NCBI RefSeq assembly: GCF_037479095.1
Contig: NZ_JBBGZW010000001.1
Coordinates: 2,170,001 to 2,234,000, forward strand
Source: Pantoea nemavictus
GTDB lineage: Bacteria > Pseudomonadota > Gammaproteobacteria > Enterobacterales > Enterobacteriaceae
Reading direction: 5' to 3'
Length of the DNA: 64,000 nt
A program made the position numbers and the translations under genes. Within the stretch, counting starts at the first letter, position 1, and the number at the start of each line of letters is the position of its first letter. Of this stretch, positions 9,320 through 16,984 are shown in pieces. The notes under the pieces are model-generated. The model saw only the letters and a list, made by a program, of their open reading frames with translations. It ran no database searches and was not told where the DNA came from.

Positions 9320-10708
9320 TTATTTTCCTGTTTCAACCTGTCGGGTCACGAACTGACCGAAGCCGGGCTCAACCTGCATCTGGTCATCCTCGAATACCGT
9401 GACGCCACGAATCATGGTGCGCACCACTTTACCCTGACAGCGCATCCCTTCAAATGCGCTCCACTTGCCGAGTCCCTGGAAATTCGCCCCTTTTACCGTC
9501 CAGCTCTGGCTGGCGTCGTAGAACACCAAATCAGCGTCAAACCCGGGTGCGATCGCCCCTTTCTTACCCCACAGCTGGAAGGCTTTGGCCGGTCCGCTGG
9601 CGGTCATACGCGCGAACTCGCTGAGTGCTAAGCCGCGATCGCCATGTGCCGCGCTGAAGAACATCGGGCTGAGCGTTTCCACGCCGGTCAGGCCCATGCC
9701 CGCCTCCCAGATGCTGGCTTCACCGGCCTGTTTTTGCGCGGGTGTATACGGGCAATGGTCGGAGGCGATCATGTCGACGTCGCCGCGCAGCAGCACCTGC
9801 CACAGCGCATCCACCACCGGACGCGGGCGGATCGGCGGGCCGCAGCGCGCATTGGGGCCGATGCGTACCAAATCATCTTCGTCGAGCAGTAAATAGTGCG
9901 GACAGGTTTCGAAGCTGGCGCGTACGCGGCTTTTGGCGGCAACGATGGTTTCTGCGGCGCGCGCCGAGCTGACGTGCACGATATGGCAGCGTGCGCCGGT
10001 CTCTTCGGCGATGGCCAAGACGCGGCCCACCGCTTCAATCTCCGCAATTTCCGGACCGGCCTGCGCATGGGCGCGCGTATCTTTGCGTCCGGCGCGGCGC
10101 AGTTCGTTGCCGGCCCCGATGAGAATCTCGTGGTTCTCGGCGTGCACGCCAATCAGCCCGTCGAAGGTTGCCAGCTCGCGCATAGCGCGCAGCAGGCCAT
10201 CGTCGTCGAGACGCGGCAAACCTTTCTCGTCGGTGGCTTCACCGCCGGGCGCGCCGCTGCACAGGAAAGCTTTGAACGCCAGCGCACCGGCCTGATCCAG
10301 CGCCGCCAGTTCGTGCACGTTGCGGCTATCAAGGCCGGCCCACATGGCGTAATCCACCGAACAGTTGTCGGCCAGCCAGCTTTTTTTAGCGCTGAAGTTA
10401 GCCAAAGATGTCGCGGGCGGCAGCGAGTGCGGCATCTCAACGATGGTGGTCACGCCGTGCGCCGCCGCGCCGCGCGTGCCTTCGCGCAGCTCCTGCTCGG
10501 GAAAGTCGTGCGAACCGGTGAAGTGGGTATGCACATCGATGGCGCCAGGCACGATGATCAGGCCACGTGCATCGATCACCGCGTCAACGCCGTCCGTCAT
10601 CGCACCAGGCGTTAATAACCCGCTGATTTTGCCGTCTTCGATTAACAGATCGGCGAGTGCGGTAGCGTGTTCGCTCACCACCAAGCCGTTAATAATTAAC
10701 TGTTTCAT
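9320..10708 (-). CDS. Cyclic amidohydrolase of the allantoinase/dihydropyrimidinase family
   Basis: 462-aa metal-dependent amidohydrolase. The binuclear zinc site is complete: His60 and His62 (DVHTH), carboxylated Lys146 (AFKAF), His189 (GVHAEN), His245 (HIVHVSS) and Asp317 (SDHCPY). ETCPHYLL and a C-terminal GAIAPGFDADLV complete the family pattern. It resembles E. coli allantoinase AllB (453 aa) in layout, but no other allantoin genes are present, so a different ring amide (hydantoin-, lactam- or ureide-like) is possible. The start overlaps the upstream stop as ATGA, which implies translational coupling with the NMT1-like gene. Confidence 0.85.
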   Translation of the reverse strand: MKQLIINGLVVSEHATALADLLIEDGKISGLLTPGAMTDGVDAVIDARGLIIVPGAIDVHTHFTGSHDFPEQELREGTRGAAAHGVTTIVEMPHSLPPATSLANFSAKKSWLADNCSVDYAMWAGLDSRNVHELAALDQAGALAFKAFLCSGAPGGEATDEKGLPRLDDDGLLRAMRELATFDGLIGVHAENHEILIGAGNELRRAGRKDTRAHAQAGPEIAEIEAVGRVLAIAEETGARCHIVHVSSARAAETIVAAKSRVRASFETCPHYLLLDEDDLVRIGPNARCGPPIRPRPVVDALWQVLLRGDVDMIASDHCPYTPAQKQAGEASIWEAGMGLTGVETLSPMFFSAAHGDRGLALSEFARMTASGPAKAFQLWGKKGAIAPGFDADLVFYDASQSWTVKGANFQGLGKWSAFEGMRCQGKVVRTMIRGVTVFEDDQMQVEPGFGQFVTRQVETGK

Positions 10709-11631
10709 TGCTCTGCCCCTGCCTGCGTCACCAGCGCCGCATAGGGCACCGGTTGTGAAGGATCCAGCCAGCCAATCGCGCCTAACAGCTGGCTGAAATG
10801 CGCAAACTCAGCGCGCGGAATGATGCTGTCTGATGCAAAAACGCGGGCCTGTTGATAGGCGGCCAGCCCGCGTTCCAGCGCATCACGCGGATAATCGGCA
10901 TAAAACGGCTGCACTTTTTCTGCCAGTTCGGCGGCATCATGCGTAGCCATCCACGCCAGCGCCTGGGTTATCGCCCGGGAAAAGGCGGCGAAGGCGGGCG
11001 CTTTCTCGCGCAACACATCGGCGCGCGCAATGTAAGCACTCCACGGCACGTGACCACATAAGTTGGCGAGGCTGCTGATGCTGCAGAGCTGTCCGGCGAC
11101 GATGGCGGGCGCCAGCATGTGCATGGCGTGCAGCGCATAATCGACCTCTCCGTGCGCCACCGCTGCGAAATCGCGCGCCTGATCGCCGCTGCCGGCAACC
11201 AGCTCAACCTCACCCTGCAAACCGTGGCGCGCCAGTAACCAGCGGAAGGTCAGCGTAGCGGTGCCGACATTGCCGACATCCAGCACGCGCTTGCCGCGCA
11301 GGTCGCTGAGCTGAAAATCCGGCTGCGGCTGTGCGGCGGCGAGAAACCACGGATTGGCGGCCACCGAGGCGCAGAAACACTGCAGCTCCGCGCCGTGCTG
11401 CTGGAAATGCTTCATCACCACCATCGGACCGCCGAGCGTCAGATCGGCCGCGCGGCTTAACACCGCGGGCACCTGTCCGCCCTGCACGGTGTGTCCGCCT
11501 GATTCGCTGGTAGTGAAATGCACCTGCAGCTGCTGTGCGGCAAACAGGCCTATGCTGTGCGCCAGATAGTGGGCGCAGTAATAGATGCGTGATTCGCTGG
11601 CATCGCCCTGATTGAAAATTAACGTCTGCAT
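10705..11631 (-). CDS. NMT1/THI5-like protein without a signal peptide
   Basis: 308 aa that look like the NMT1/SsuA-type periplasmic-binding-protein fold, with DLRGKRVLDVGNVGTATL near residues 110-125 and a second lobe ending near residue 300. It begins MQTLIFNQGDASESRIYYCA, with no hydrophobic leader, no lipobox and no Tat motif, so it should stay in the cytosol. Start and stop overlap both neighbours (1 bp with the FMN gene, 4 bp with the amidohydrolase), which argues against a missed upstream leader. It could be an enzyme derived from the binding-protein fold, like yeast THI5, or a cytosolic ligand carrier. I cannot assign a reaction. Confidence 0.7.
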   Translation of the reverse strand: MQTLIFNQGDASESRIYYCAHYLAHSIGLFAAQQLQVHFTTSESGGHTVQGGQVPAVLSRAADLTLGGPMVVMKHFQQHGAELQCFCASVAANPWFLAAAQPQPDFQLSDLRGKRVLDVGNVGTATLTFRWLLARHGLQGEVELVAGSGDQARDFAAVAHGEVDYALHAMHMLAPAIVAGQLCSISSLANLCGHVPWSAYIARADVLREKAPAFAAFSRAITQALAWMATHDAAELAEKVQPFYADYPRDALERGLAAYQQARVFASDSIIPRAEFAHFSQLLGAIGWLDPSQPVPYAALVTQAGAEQ

Positions 11632-12683
11632 CAGCTGCGTACCTCGGTGAGAAAACTGCCGTTAAGTGCCGCCATGTCGCTGACGCCGCACCAGTGGCTG
11701 ATGGCGGTAATCTCATTGATCCAACCGGAGAGCAGCTCGAATACTGCGCTCTCGCCACCGGCGACTAAGGCACTGATGATCGGTCGCACGCTGAGAGACA
11801 GCGACGCGCCGAGACAGCGCGCTACCAACGCATCGCTGCCGCAGCGTACGCCGCCATCCAGCAACAGCGGCAGCCGCGTCACCGCTTGCAAATCGGGCAA
11901 CTGATCGACTGGCGTGGCCCAGCGCGCGCTCTGGCGCAGACCGATATTCGAAGCAATCAAGCCGCTGACGCCGTGTTGTGCCGCCTGCGCGGCATCGTCA
12001 TGATGCAGAACGCCTTTCAGCCACAGCGGTAAGTGATGATTGGCGCAGTGCGCCGCCACCTCGTCAATCTCCTGCCAGCGCCACACCGGAAATGCTGGCA
12101 GCGGCTCAACACCCGGCTGCGTGCCGCCGATGGTGTGCCAGCCGCGCTGTTTTAATGCGTCGCCAATCGAGAAGCCGCCGGGCTGTAATCCGGCCACCGG
12201 ATGCACCGGTGCCAGCACCGTAAGCACGATGTTTTGAAATCCGGCCTGCGCCGCTTGATCGACTAACGCTTTGATGCGGCCGACATCGCCTGCTGCACGC
12301 AGTTGCAGCCAGCAGCGATGGTACTCCGCGCCAATCTGCTCCAACGGCGTGACGGTCTCCTCGGAGATCACCAGCGGCAGCTGCAGGCGTTTGCAGGCGC
12401 GGGCAATCGGCAGCACACCCTCTTGGTGGAAAATGCGGTCACCGGCAAAGGCGCCGACGCCAATCGGTGCGGCCCAGCGTTGTTCATGCAGCGAAATCTG
12501 CGTGTCGATGGTGTCATTGCCTTGCAGCACGCGCGGCAGCAGACGATAGCGGCGCAAAGCCTGCTGATTGGCATCCGTTTCGTTACCGCGCGCATCGGCA
12601 GGCTGGCCTTGCATATAGCGGAACAACGCATCGCCGAGGCGCTCGCGCGCGGTCAGTTCAAACGGCAGTTCAGGCGTTGGCAT
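11631..12683 (-). CDS. FMN-dependent alpha-hydroxyacid dehydrogenase-like protein with altered active site
   Basis: 350-aa TIM-barrel protein related to lactate dehydrogenase/glycolate oxidase. Retained features are PIGVGAFAG near residue 73, Lys223 in LKGVL and the phosphate-binding LLLDGGVRCGSD (274-285). The family motif SNHGGRQLD appears as SNIGLRQSA (245-253), so the catalytic His is Ile247, and the substrate Arg of GGRQ is displaced. It therefore probably does not oxidize a 2-hydroxyacid by the usual mechanism; a different FMN reaction or a binding role is possible. The start at 12683 has GGAGG 6 bp upstream; longer readings lack support. It overlaps the ABC gene by 14 bp and the next gene by one base (TGATG). 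Confidence 0.72.
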   Translation of the reverse strand: MPTPELPFELTARERLGDALFRYMQGQPADARGNETDANQQALRRYRLLPRVLQGNDTIDTQISLHEQRWAAPIGVGAFAGDRIFHQEGVLPIARACKRLQLPLVISEETVTPLEQIGAEYHRCWLQLRAAGDVGRIKALVDQAAQAGFQNIVLTVLAPVHPVAGLQPGGFSIGDALKQRGWHTIGGTQPGVEPLPAFPVWRWQEIDEVAAHCANHHLPLWLKGVLHHDDAAQAAQHGVSGLIASNIGLRQSARWATPVDQLPDLQAVTRLPLLLDGGVRCGSDALVARCLGASLSLSVRPIISALVAGGESAVFELLSGWINEITAISHWCGVSDMAALNGSFLTEVRS

Positions 12684-14196
12684 GCTGCACCTCCGCGGCA
12701 TTTTCATGTTCAAGGAAGGTGGCGAAAGCCGGCGTTTGCGGATTTTGCAGAATTTCTGGTGTGCCTTCTTCAATCAGCGCACCGTTTTGCAGAAACACCA
12801 CGCGATCGGCAACGCCCGCCGCAAAGGCGATGTCGTGAGTGCTGATGATCATGGTGATGCCGGTTTGCGCCAGGCTGCGCATGGTTTGGTTCACTTCGCG
12901 CACCAGTTCCGGATCGAGCGCCGAGGTTGGCTCATCAAACAGCAGGATTTGCGGTTCGGCCGCTAGCGCACGCGCAATGCCAACGCGCTGTTTCTGTCCG
13001 CCGGAGAGCTCATGCGGCAGCGAGGCGGCAAAATCACCGAGTCCTACCATCTTCAGCGCGCGCATCGCTTTGGCTCGGGCGATTTCCGGCTGTGCACCTT
13101 GCACGCGCAGCAGAATGCTCATCACGTTTTCCAGCGCGGTGAGGTGATCGAATAACGCGAAGTGCTGAAATACGATGCCGATACCTGATTTAGCACGGTT
13201 CACCGGCAGATGACGCTGCGCCAGCGCGCGACCTTTTTCGTCGCTGCCCATGAAATGGCCTTCGGTTTGAATGGTGCCGCTGCTGCGTGGCGTCAGCGCC
13301 AGAATGGATTTCAGCAGCGTACTTTTGCCCGAACCGGAGCGACCGAGCAGCACCACCACTTCGCCACGGCGCACGGTCAACGACAGCGATTTCAGCACCG
13401 CTTTGCCGGCATACTCGACGCACAGCTGATCCACTTCCAGCACCGGCGCGGCGGTTTGGGTATCCCAGCGCCGTTTCGGTAGTTGCATCGGCATCACATC
13501 TGCTTCCGGCGGCAGTTTCGCCAGGCGTGCGCGTGCCCGACGTGCACGTTCATCCAGGTTGTAGAACTTCTCCAGCCACCATTGGCCGCCCGCCAGCAAG
13601 GTGGAAAGAATCAGGTAGATGCCGCCTGACGCGACCAGCACCGGAATAAACAGGAAGTTTTGCGACACAATTGCCTGGCCGCGCATCGTCAACTCATTGA
13701 CGCCCACCACCGACGCCAGCGAAGTGGATTTTAGCAGCCCAACGGTTTCATTACCCATGGTGGGCAGAATGGCGCGCAACGCTTGCGGAATCACCACGTG
13801 GATCATCTCTTTGCTGCGCGAATAACCGAACGCCTGCGCCGCCATGCTCTGATCGCGATCGGTCGCCATAATGCCACCGCGAATAATTTCAGCGCAGAAG
13901 GCGGTTTCATTGATCATCAGGGCGACCAGCGCGCTGGTGAACGGGCTTAAACGCAGGCCGAATTCCGGCAGCACGTTGTACAGCAGAATCAGCTGCAGCA
14001 ACACCGGCGTGCCGCGCAGCGTATAGATGTAGATTTTCACCGGCACGCGGATAAACCAGTGCTTTGAGCTGCTGGCTAACGCCAGGAAAAAGCCAATCAA
14101 AATGCCGCCCGCCAGCGCACCAACCAACAGCTGCACGGCAATTACGGCACCTTCCCAGAGGTAGGGGAAAGTCAGGTACTTAAGAAAATCATCCAA
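12670..14196 (-). CDS. Fused ABC permease-ATPase, polar amino-acid importer type
   Basis: 508-aa fusion of a HisM/GlnP-type permease and its ATPase. Residues 1-215 hold about five membrane helices with the family's cytoplasmic loop (ETVGLLKSTSLASVVG). Residues 250-500 hold Walker A GRSGSGKST, Q-loop FQHFALFD, signature LSGGQKQR, Walker B LLFDEPTSALD and the switch STHD. No ATG precedes the first helix. I choose the TTG at 14194-14196 because GAGGAGG lies about 8 bp upstream. An alternative TTG at 14238 falls inside the hairpin. It works with the binding protein encoded just upstream; one polypeptide dimerizing would supply both permease and both ATPase halves. Confidence 0.87.
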   Translation of the reverse strand: MDDFLKYLTFPYLWEGAVIAVQLLVGALAGGILIGFFLALASSSKHWFIRVPVKIYIYTLRGTPVLLQLILLYNVLPEFGLRLSPFTSALVALMINETAFCAEIIRGGIMATDRDQSMAAQAFGYSRSKEMIHVVIPQALRAILPTMGNETVGLLKSTSLASVVGVNELTMRGQAIVSQNFLFIPVLVASGGIYLILSTLLAGGQWWLEKFYNLDERARRARARLAKLPPEADVMPMQLPKRRWDTQTAAPVLEVDQLCVEYAGKAVLKSLSLTVRRGEVVVLLGRSGSGKSTLLKSILALTPRSSGTIQTEGHFMGSDEKGRALAQRHLPVNRAKSGIGIVFQHFALFDHLTALENVMSILLRVQGAQPEIARAKAMRALKMVGLGDFAASLPHELSGGQKQRVGIARALAAEPQILLFDEPTSALDPELVREVNQTMRSLAQTGITMIISTHDIAFAAGVADRVVFLQNGALIEEGTPEILQNPQTPAFATFLEHENAAEVQHANA

Positions 14197-14214
14197 GGCG
14201 TTATCCTCCTCAAC

Positions 14215-14245
14215 GCCTCGTTTGAGGGGTTTACCCAAACGAGGC
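14215..14245 (-). promoter_or_regulatory. Intercistronic hairpin between binding protein and permease
   Basis: 10-bp perfect stem (GCCTCGTTTG with CAAACGAGGC) and an 11-nt loop, with no T-run. It begins about 15 bp after the binding-protein stop. Hairpins here often protect the upstream message and let the binding protein be made in excess over the permease, as in malE-malF. Confidence 0.6.
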
Positions 14246-14260
14246 AGCTGAGTTTATGCA

Positions 14261-15157
14261 TTAACCACGCGCAACCACTGGGCGTTCGGCAGCGCTGCCC
14301 TGGCCCCAGTAATCCAGCAGTTTTTTCTGTACGCCGCTCTCCTGAATCACCTTCATCGCGTCCAGCACGGCAGCGCGCAGCGTGGCGTTATCTTTGGCAA
14401 TCGGGAAGCCGACCATGATTGGCAGGTCCACGGTGAAGCCGCTCTGCAGCGTTTTGTCCGCTTTGGCGATGGCGATGGCTGAACCGGCTTCGGTCAGATA
14501 CACATCGGCGCGACCGCTTTTCACCGCCTGAATGCTGTTGTCGGTGTTCTGCACCATCAGCATGCTCACTTCCGGTTTACCGGCGGCGCTGCATTTGGCG
14601 CTCTGCTCTGGCACCAGCTTGTTGGCTTCGTAGGAACCCGCAGCAGCGGCGACGGTTTTGCCGCACAGGTCATCAACACTATTGATTTTCTTCGGGTTGC
14701 CTTGGGCCAGAATCGAACCGTCCTGCACCTGCATGGAAGCCACGAAAGCGATCTGTTTCATGCGCTCTTCAGTGACGTACAGCATCGGGCCGATGTCGGC
14801 GCGTCCACTGGAGATCGAGGTGAGCAGCACGTTGAACGAGCCGCTTTGATAACTGTGTTTCGCACCAAGGCAGCTGCTGATGCGCTCGAACAGGGAGGGA
14901 TCGAGACCTTCAATGATGCTGGGATCTTTTTCCGAGGGCGCTTCAAAGCCTTTGGTGTAGCCGCCGAGGCCAACCACCAGATCTTTGCCTTTCAGCGCGG
15001 GATACTTGGTTTGTAGCGCTTTACACTGCGCCATGGCTGCGAAGTCGCTGGCGGTGGGCGTGATGGGATCGGTGCTGGCGGCGTGAGCGCTGGAGATGCC
15101 CGCCAGTAAGCTGCCGGTGAGACCAGAGATTAACAAAGCAGTGCGTGCAAATTTCAT
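14261..15157 (-). CDS. Periplasmic solute-binding protein, family 3
   Basis: 298 aa with a clear signal peptide ending ISSAHA near residue 26. The mature part has the two-lobe family-3 layout typical of polar amino-acid and opine binding proteins: FNVLLTSISSGRADIGPMLYVTEERMKQIAFV in lobe one, DLCGKTVAAAAGSYEANKL at the hinge and AVKSGRADVYLTEAG in lobe two. Several Cys (CKALQ, SSCLG, DLCGK, AKCSA) could form periplasmic disulfides. It is encoded directly before the fused permease-ATPase and should deliver the cluster's substrate to it. The ligand cannot be predicted from the sequence. Confidence 0.87.
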   Translation of the reverse strand: MKFARTALLISGLTGSLLAGISSAHAASTDPITPTASDFAAMAQCKALQTKYPALKGKDLVVGLGGYTKGFEAPSEKDPSIIEGLDPSLFERISSCLGAKHSYQSGSFNVLLTSISSGRADIGPMLYVTEERMKQIAFVASMQVQDGSILAQGNPKKINSVDDLCGKTVAAAAGSYEANKLVPEQSAKCSAAGKPEVSMLMVQNTDNSIQAVKSGRADVYLTEAGSAIAIAKADKTLQSGFTVDLPIMVGFPIAKDNATLRAAVLDAMKVIQESGVQKKLLDYWGQGSAAERPVVARG

Positions 15158-15230
15158 AAGAAGGTTCCCCTGATGCTGGTAAATGAAAAAGCGATGACCT
15201 TGTGATTTATGAACGTCTTTGGTGCTTTTT

Positions 15231-15259
15231 TAGGTGGCCGCCATGAATGGCGACCCTAC
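15231..15259. repeat. REP-like palindrome, GTAGGGTCGCC type
   Basis: Near-perfect palindrome centred on CCATGAATGG, flanked by TAGG and CCTAC. It belongs to a dispersed family (19983, 24640, 44412, 51361; variant at 40146). It separates the 2-hydroxyacid dehydrogenase gene from the binding-protein gene, a 116-bp gap inside the cluster. Confidence 0.8.
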
Positions 15260-15273
15260 GGAAATGGCGAGGC

Positions 15274-16245
15274 TCAGTATCCTCTTGCCGCATCAACCTG
15301 GTTGCGCAGCGGTTGTCCGTGGCGGTAACGCGCCAGATTATCGAGAAACACCTCAAGGCAACCGGCGAGGTAAGCGCTGTGATCGTCGAGGCTGCAGTGC
15401 GGCGTCATCACCACGCCGGGCGTGTGCCACAGCGGGTCGTCGACCGGTAACGGCTCTTGCGGATACACATCCAGCACCGCGCCCGCCAGTTCACCTGCCT
15501 GCAGTTTTTCGCGCAGGGCGGAGTAATCGAACACATCGGCGCGACCGACAATCACGATACCGGCGCGTGCGGGCAACCGGTCCAGACGCTGGCGATCGAA
15601 CAGGTTGTGCGTTTGTGGCGTCAGCGGCAGGGTGGAAACCACTACATCAACCTGCGGCAACACTTCATCTACGGCATCAATGCGGATGCAGCGCGCCACG
15701 TTGGCATCGCGCTGGCCGCTGCGCGTCACGCCAATCACGCGGTACCCTTGCGCGCTCAGCAAATTTGCCGCGGCCGCACCAATTCCGCCCACGCCCAGCA
15801 GCAGCACGGTTTTTCCGCGTGCGCAGCCGCCAAACGTCGGACGCCACAAACGCTGCGCCTGATCCTGCAGAAAACCGGGAATGCCAAAGTTAAACATCAG
15901 CGCCGCCATCAAAATGAACTCGGCCCCTTTATCGCCGTGCACGCCAGAAGCATTGGTGAGCGTTACGCCTTGCGGCCAGTGCGCCAGCCACTGCTCAACG
16001 CCAGCGGACATCACCTGCACCCAGCCGAGGTGCGGCGTGCTGAACTGGTCGAGCGCCAGCTTGCGGCCGCTCCACAGAATGTCGCAGCGGGCAAGGAAAC
16101 TGGCGGTCTGCGCCGCATCGCTGTTTTCGCTCAACGTGAAGTGATTACGCAGTTGCGCATGCGCATTCAGCTGCTGTTGCAACTGCTCGAGCGAAAGATG
16201 GAGCGCGTGTGGGGCGCTGGCGTCGTTCTCGATATGGATATGCAT
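15274..16245 (-). CDS. NAD-dependent D-2-hydroxyacid dehydrogenase
   Basis: 323-aa cytosolic oxidoreductase that would interconvert a 2-keto acid and a D-2-hydroxyacid. It has the Rossmann motif GVGGIGAAAA (151-160) and the catalytic set Arg235 (VGRADVFD), Glu264 (DVYPQEPLP) and His283 (TPHCS). The weakly conserved N-terminal catalytic lobe resembles the GhrA/YcdW side of the family. Its ATG overlaps the RidA stop by one base, so the two are coupled: RidA hydrolyses an imine to a keto acid and this enzyme could reduce it. That pairing is inference. Confidence 0.87.
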   Translation of the reverse strand: MHIHIENDASAPHALHLSLEQLQQQLNAHAQLRNHFTLSENSDAAQTASFLARCDILWSGRKLALDQFSTPHLGWVQVMSAGVEQWLAHWPQGVTLTNASGVHGDKGAEFILMAALMFNFGIPGFLQDQAQRLWRPTFGGCARGKTVLLLGVGGIGAAAANLLSAQGYRVIGVTRSGQRDANVARCIRIDAVDEVLPQVDVVVSTLPLTPQTHNLFDRQRLDRLPARAGIVIVGRADVFDYSALREKLQAGELAGAVLDVYPQEPLPVDDPLWHTPGVVMTPHCSLDDHSAYLAGCLEVFLDNLARYRHGQPLRNQVDAARGY

Positions 16246-16637
16246 CAGCGCATCGCCGTCACTTCCATCTCGACCAGCAGGTCAGGATGGTTGAGCTGAA
16301 TACCCACGGTGGCGCGTGCCGGGAAGGGGAACTGAAAGAATTCACTGTAAGCAGCATTCATCTCGCTGAAGGTGCTGAGGTCAGTGAGATAGATCGTTAC
16401 GCGTACCACGTTGTCGAAGGTCATTTGCGCTTCGCTCAGCAGGTCGCCGACGTTTTTCAGCACCTGGCGCGTCTGACTGGCGATGTCCTGGCCAACAATC
16501 TCGCCGCTGTAGGGATCCATCGCCACCTGGCCGGAAATAAACAGCATCGGTTCGTGCAGCACGGCGGCGGAGAGCGGCGCGGGCCCCATTGGGCGGTCGC
16601 TGGCGTTCATTCCGGGGTAACTAAGCGCAATCTTCAT
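16245..16637 (-). CDS. RidA-family imine/enamine deaminase
   Basis: 130-aa RidA/YjgF/UK114 protein. Such trimers hydrolyse reactive 2-imino or enamine acids to keto acids and ammonia. The key Arg is Arg108 (PARAT) and the partner Glu is Glu123 (LVEMEV), equivalent to E. coli RidA Arg105 and Glu120; LFISGQVAMDP is the other family stretch. It is the first gene of the leftward cluster, so the pathway probably makes an imine. The ATG at 16637 lies about 38 bp after the inferred transcription start. Confidence 0.88.
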   Translation of the reverse strand: MKIALSYPGMNASDRPMGPAPLSAAVLHEPMLFISGQVAMDPYSGEIVGQDIASQTRQVLKNVGDLLSEAQMTFDNVVRVTIYLTDLSTFSEMNAAYSEFFQFPFPARATVGIQLNHPDLLVEMEVTAMR

Positions 16638-16672
16638 GGTGAAATCTCAGGTAAAACTGTTTCACCGCAATT

Positions 16673-16682
16673 TCGTATACGA
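16673..16682. promoter_or_regulatory. Candidate GntR operator 1 (TCGTATACGA)
   Basis: 10-bp perfect palindrome over the inferred transcription start of the RidA-to-enolase cluster, where a repressor would block initiation. The same core recurs at 16829. FCD-GntR proteins such as UxuR bind GTATAC-centred palindromes, and the cluster encodes one. Confidence 0.65.
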
Positions 16683-16742
16683 TTATACAAGTGTCAATGT
16701 GCGATTTTTAACCATTGGGTCAAAAAGGTGATGTGCATCACG
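16682..16742 (-). promoter_or_regulatory. Promoter of the RidA cluster with CRP-like site
   Basis: Minus-strand TATAAT at 16682-16687 gives a start near 16675. A CRP-like site, GGTGA-N6-TCACG at 16727-16742 (GTGATG/CATCAC arms), is centred about 60 bp upstream of that start, the usual place for class I activation. No good -35 is seen, as expected for a CRP-dependent promoter. Confidence 0.6.
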
Positions 16743-16828
16743 TAATAGGATTTAGTGATATATCGATCAAGACATTGAATTTAATGATTTTATTGAATTT
16801 ATGATAGTGAGAGTTGAGGGGTTGAATG

Positions 16829-16842
16829 AATCGTATACGATT
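16829..16842. promoter_or_regulatory. Candidate GntR operator 2 (AATCGTATACGATT)
   Basis: 14-bp perfect palindrome with the same TCGTATACGA core as operator 1. The centres are 158 bp apart, close to 15 helical turns, which would allow a repression loop across the promoter and CRP site. Confidence 0.65.
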
Positions 16843-16910
16843 TTCTTATTGCTCTATGTTAACCCGGTAACCATGGTGGTTAACGCCTCATCGCTGGCCA
16901 GGATTTCCGG

Positions 16911-16939
16911 CTGCACAATCCGCGGTCAAAGGGTATACT
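16911..16939 (+). promoter_or_regulatory. Probable glyQS promoter
   Basis: TATACT at 16934-16939, 46 bp before the glyQ ATG, with a weak -35 (CTGCAC at 16911-16916) at 17 bp spacing. The rest of the 347-bp gap is the cluster control region described separately. Confidence 0.45.
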
Positions 16940-16984
16940 GGCGCACTCTTTTTTTAACCGATCCGTATCGCGTGCGAATTCAAC

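Noticed and set aside
15457..16299. 280-codon plus-strand frame opposite the 2-hydroxyacid dehydrogenase and RidA genes
   Set aside because: It crosses two overlapping conserved genes and has no family features of its own.
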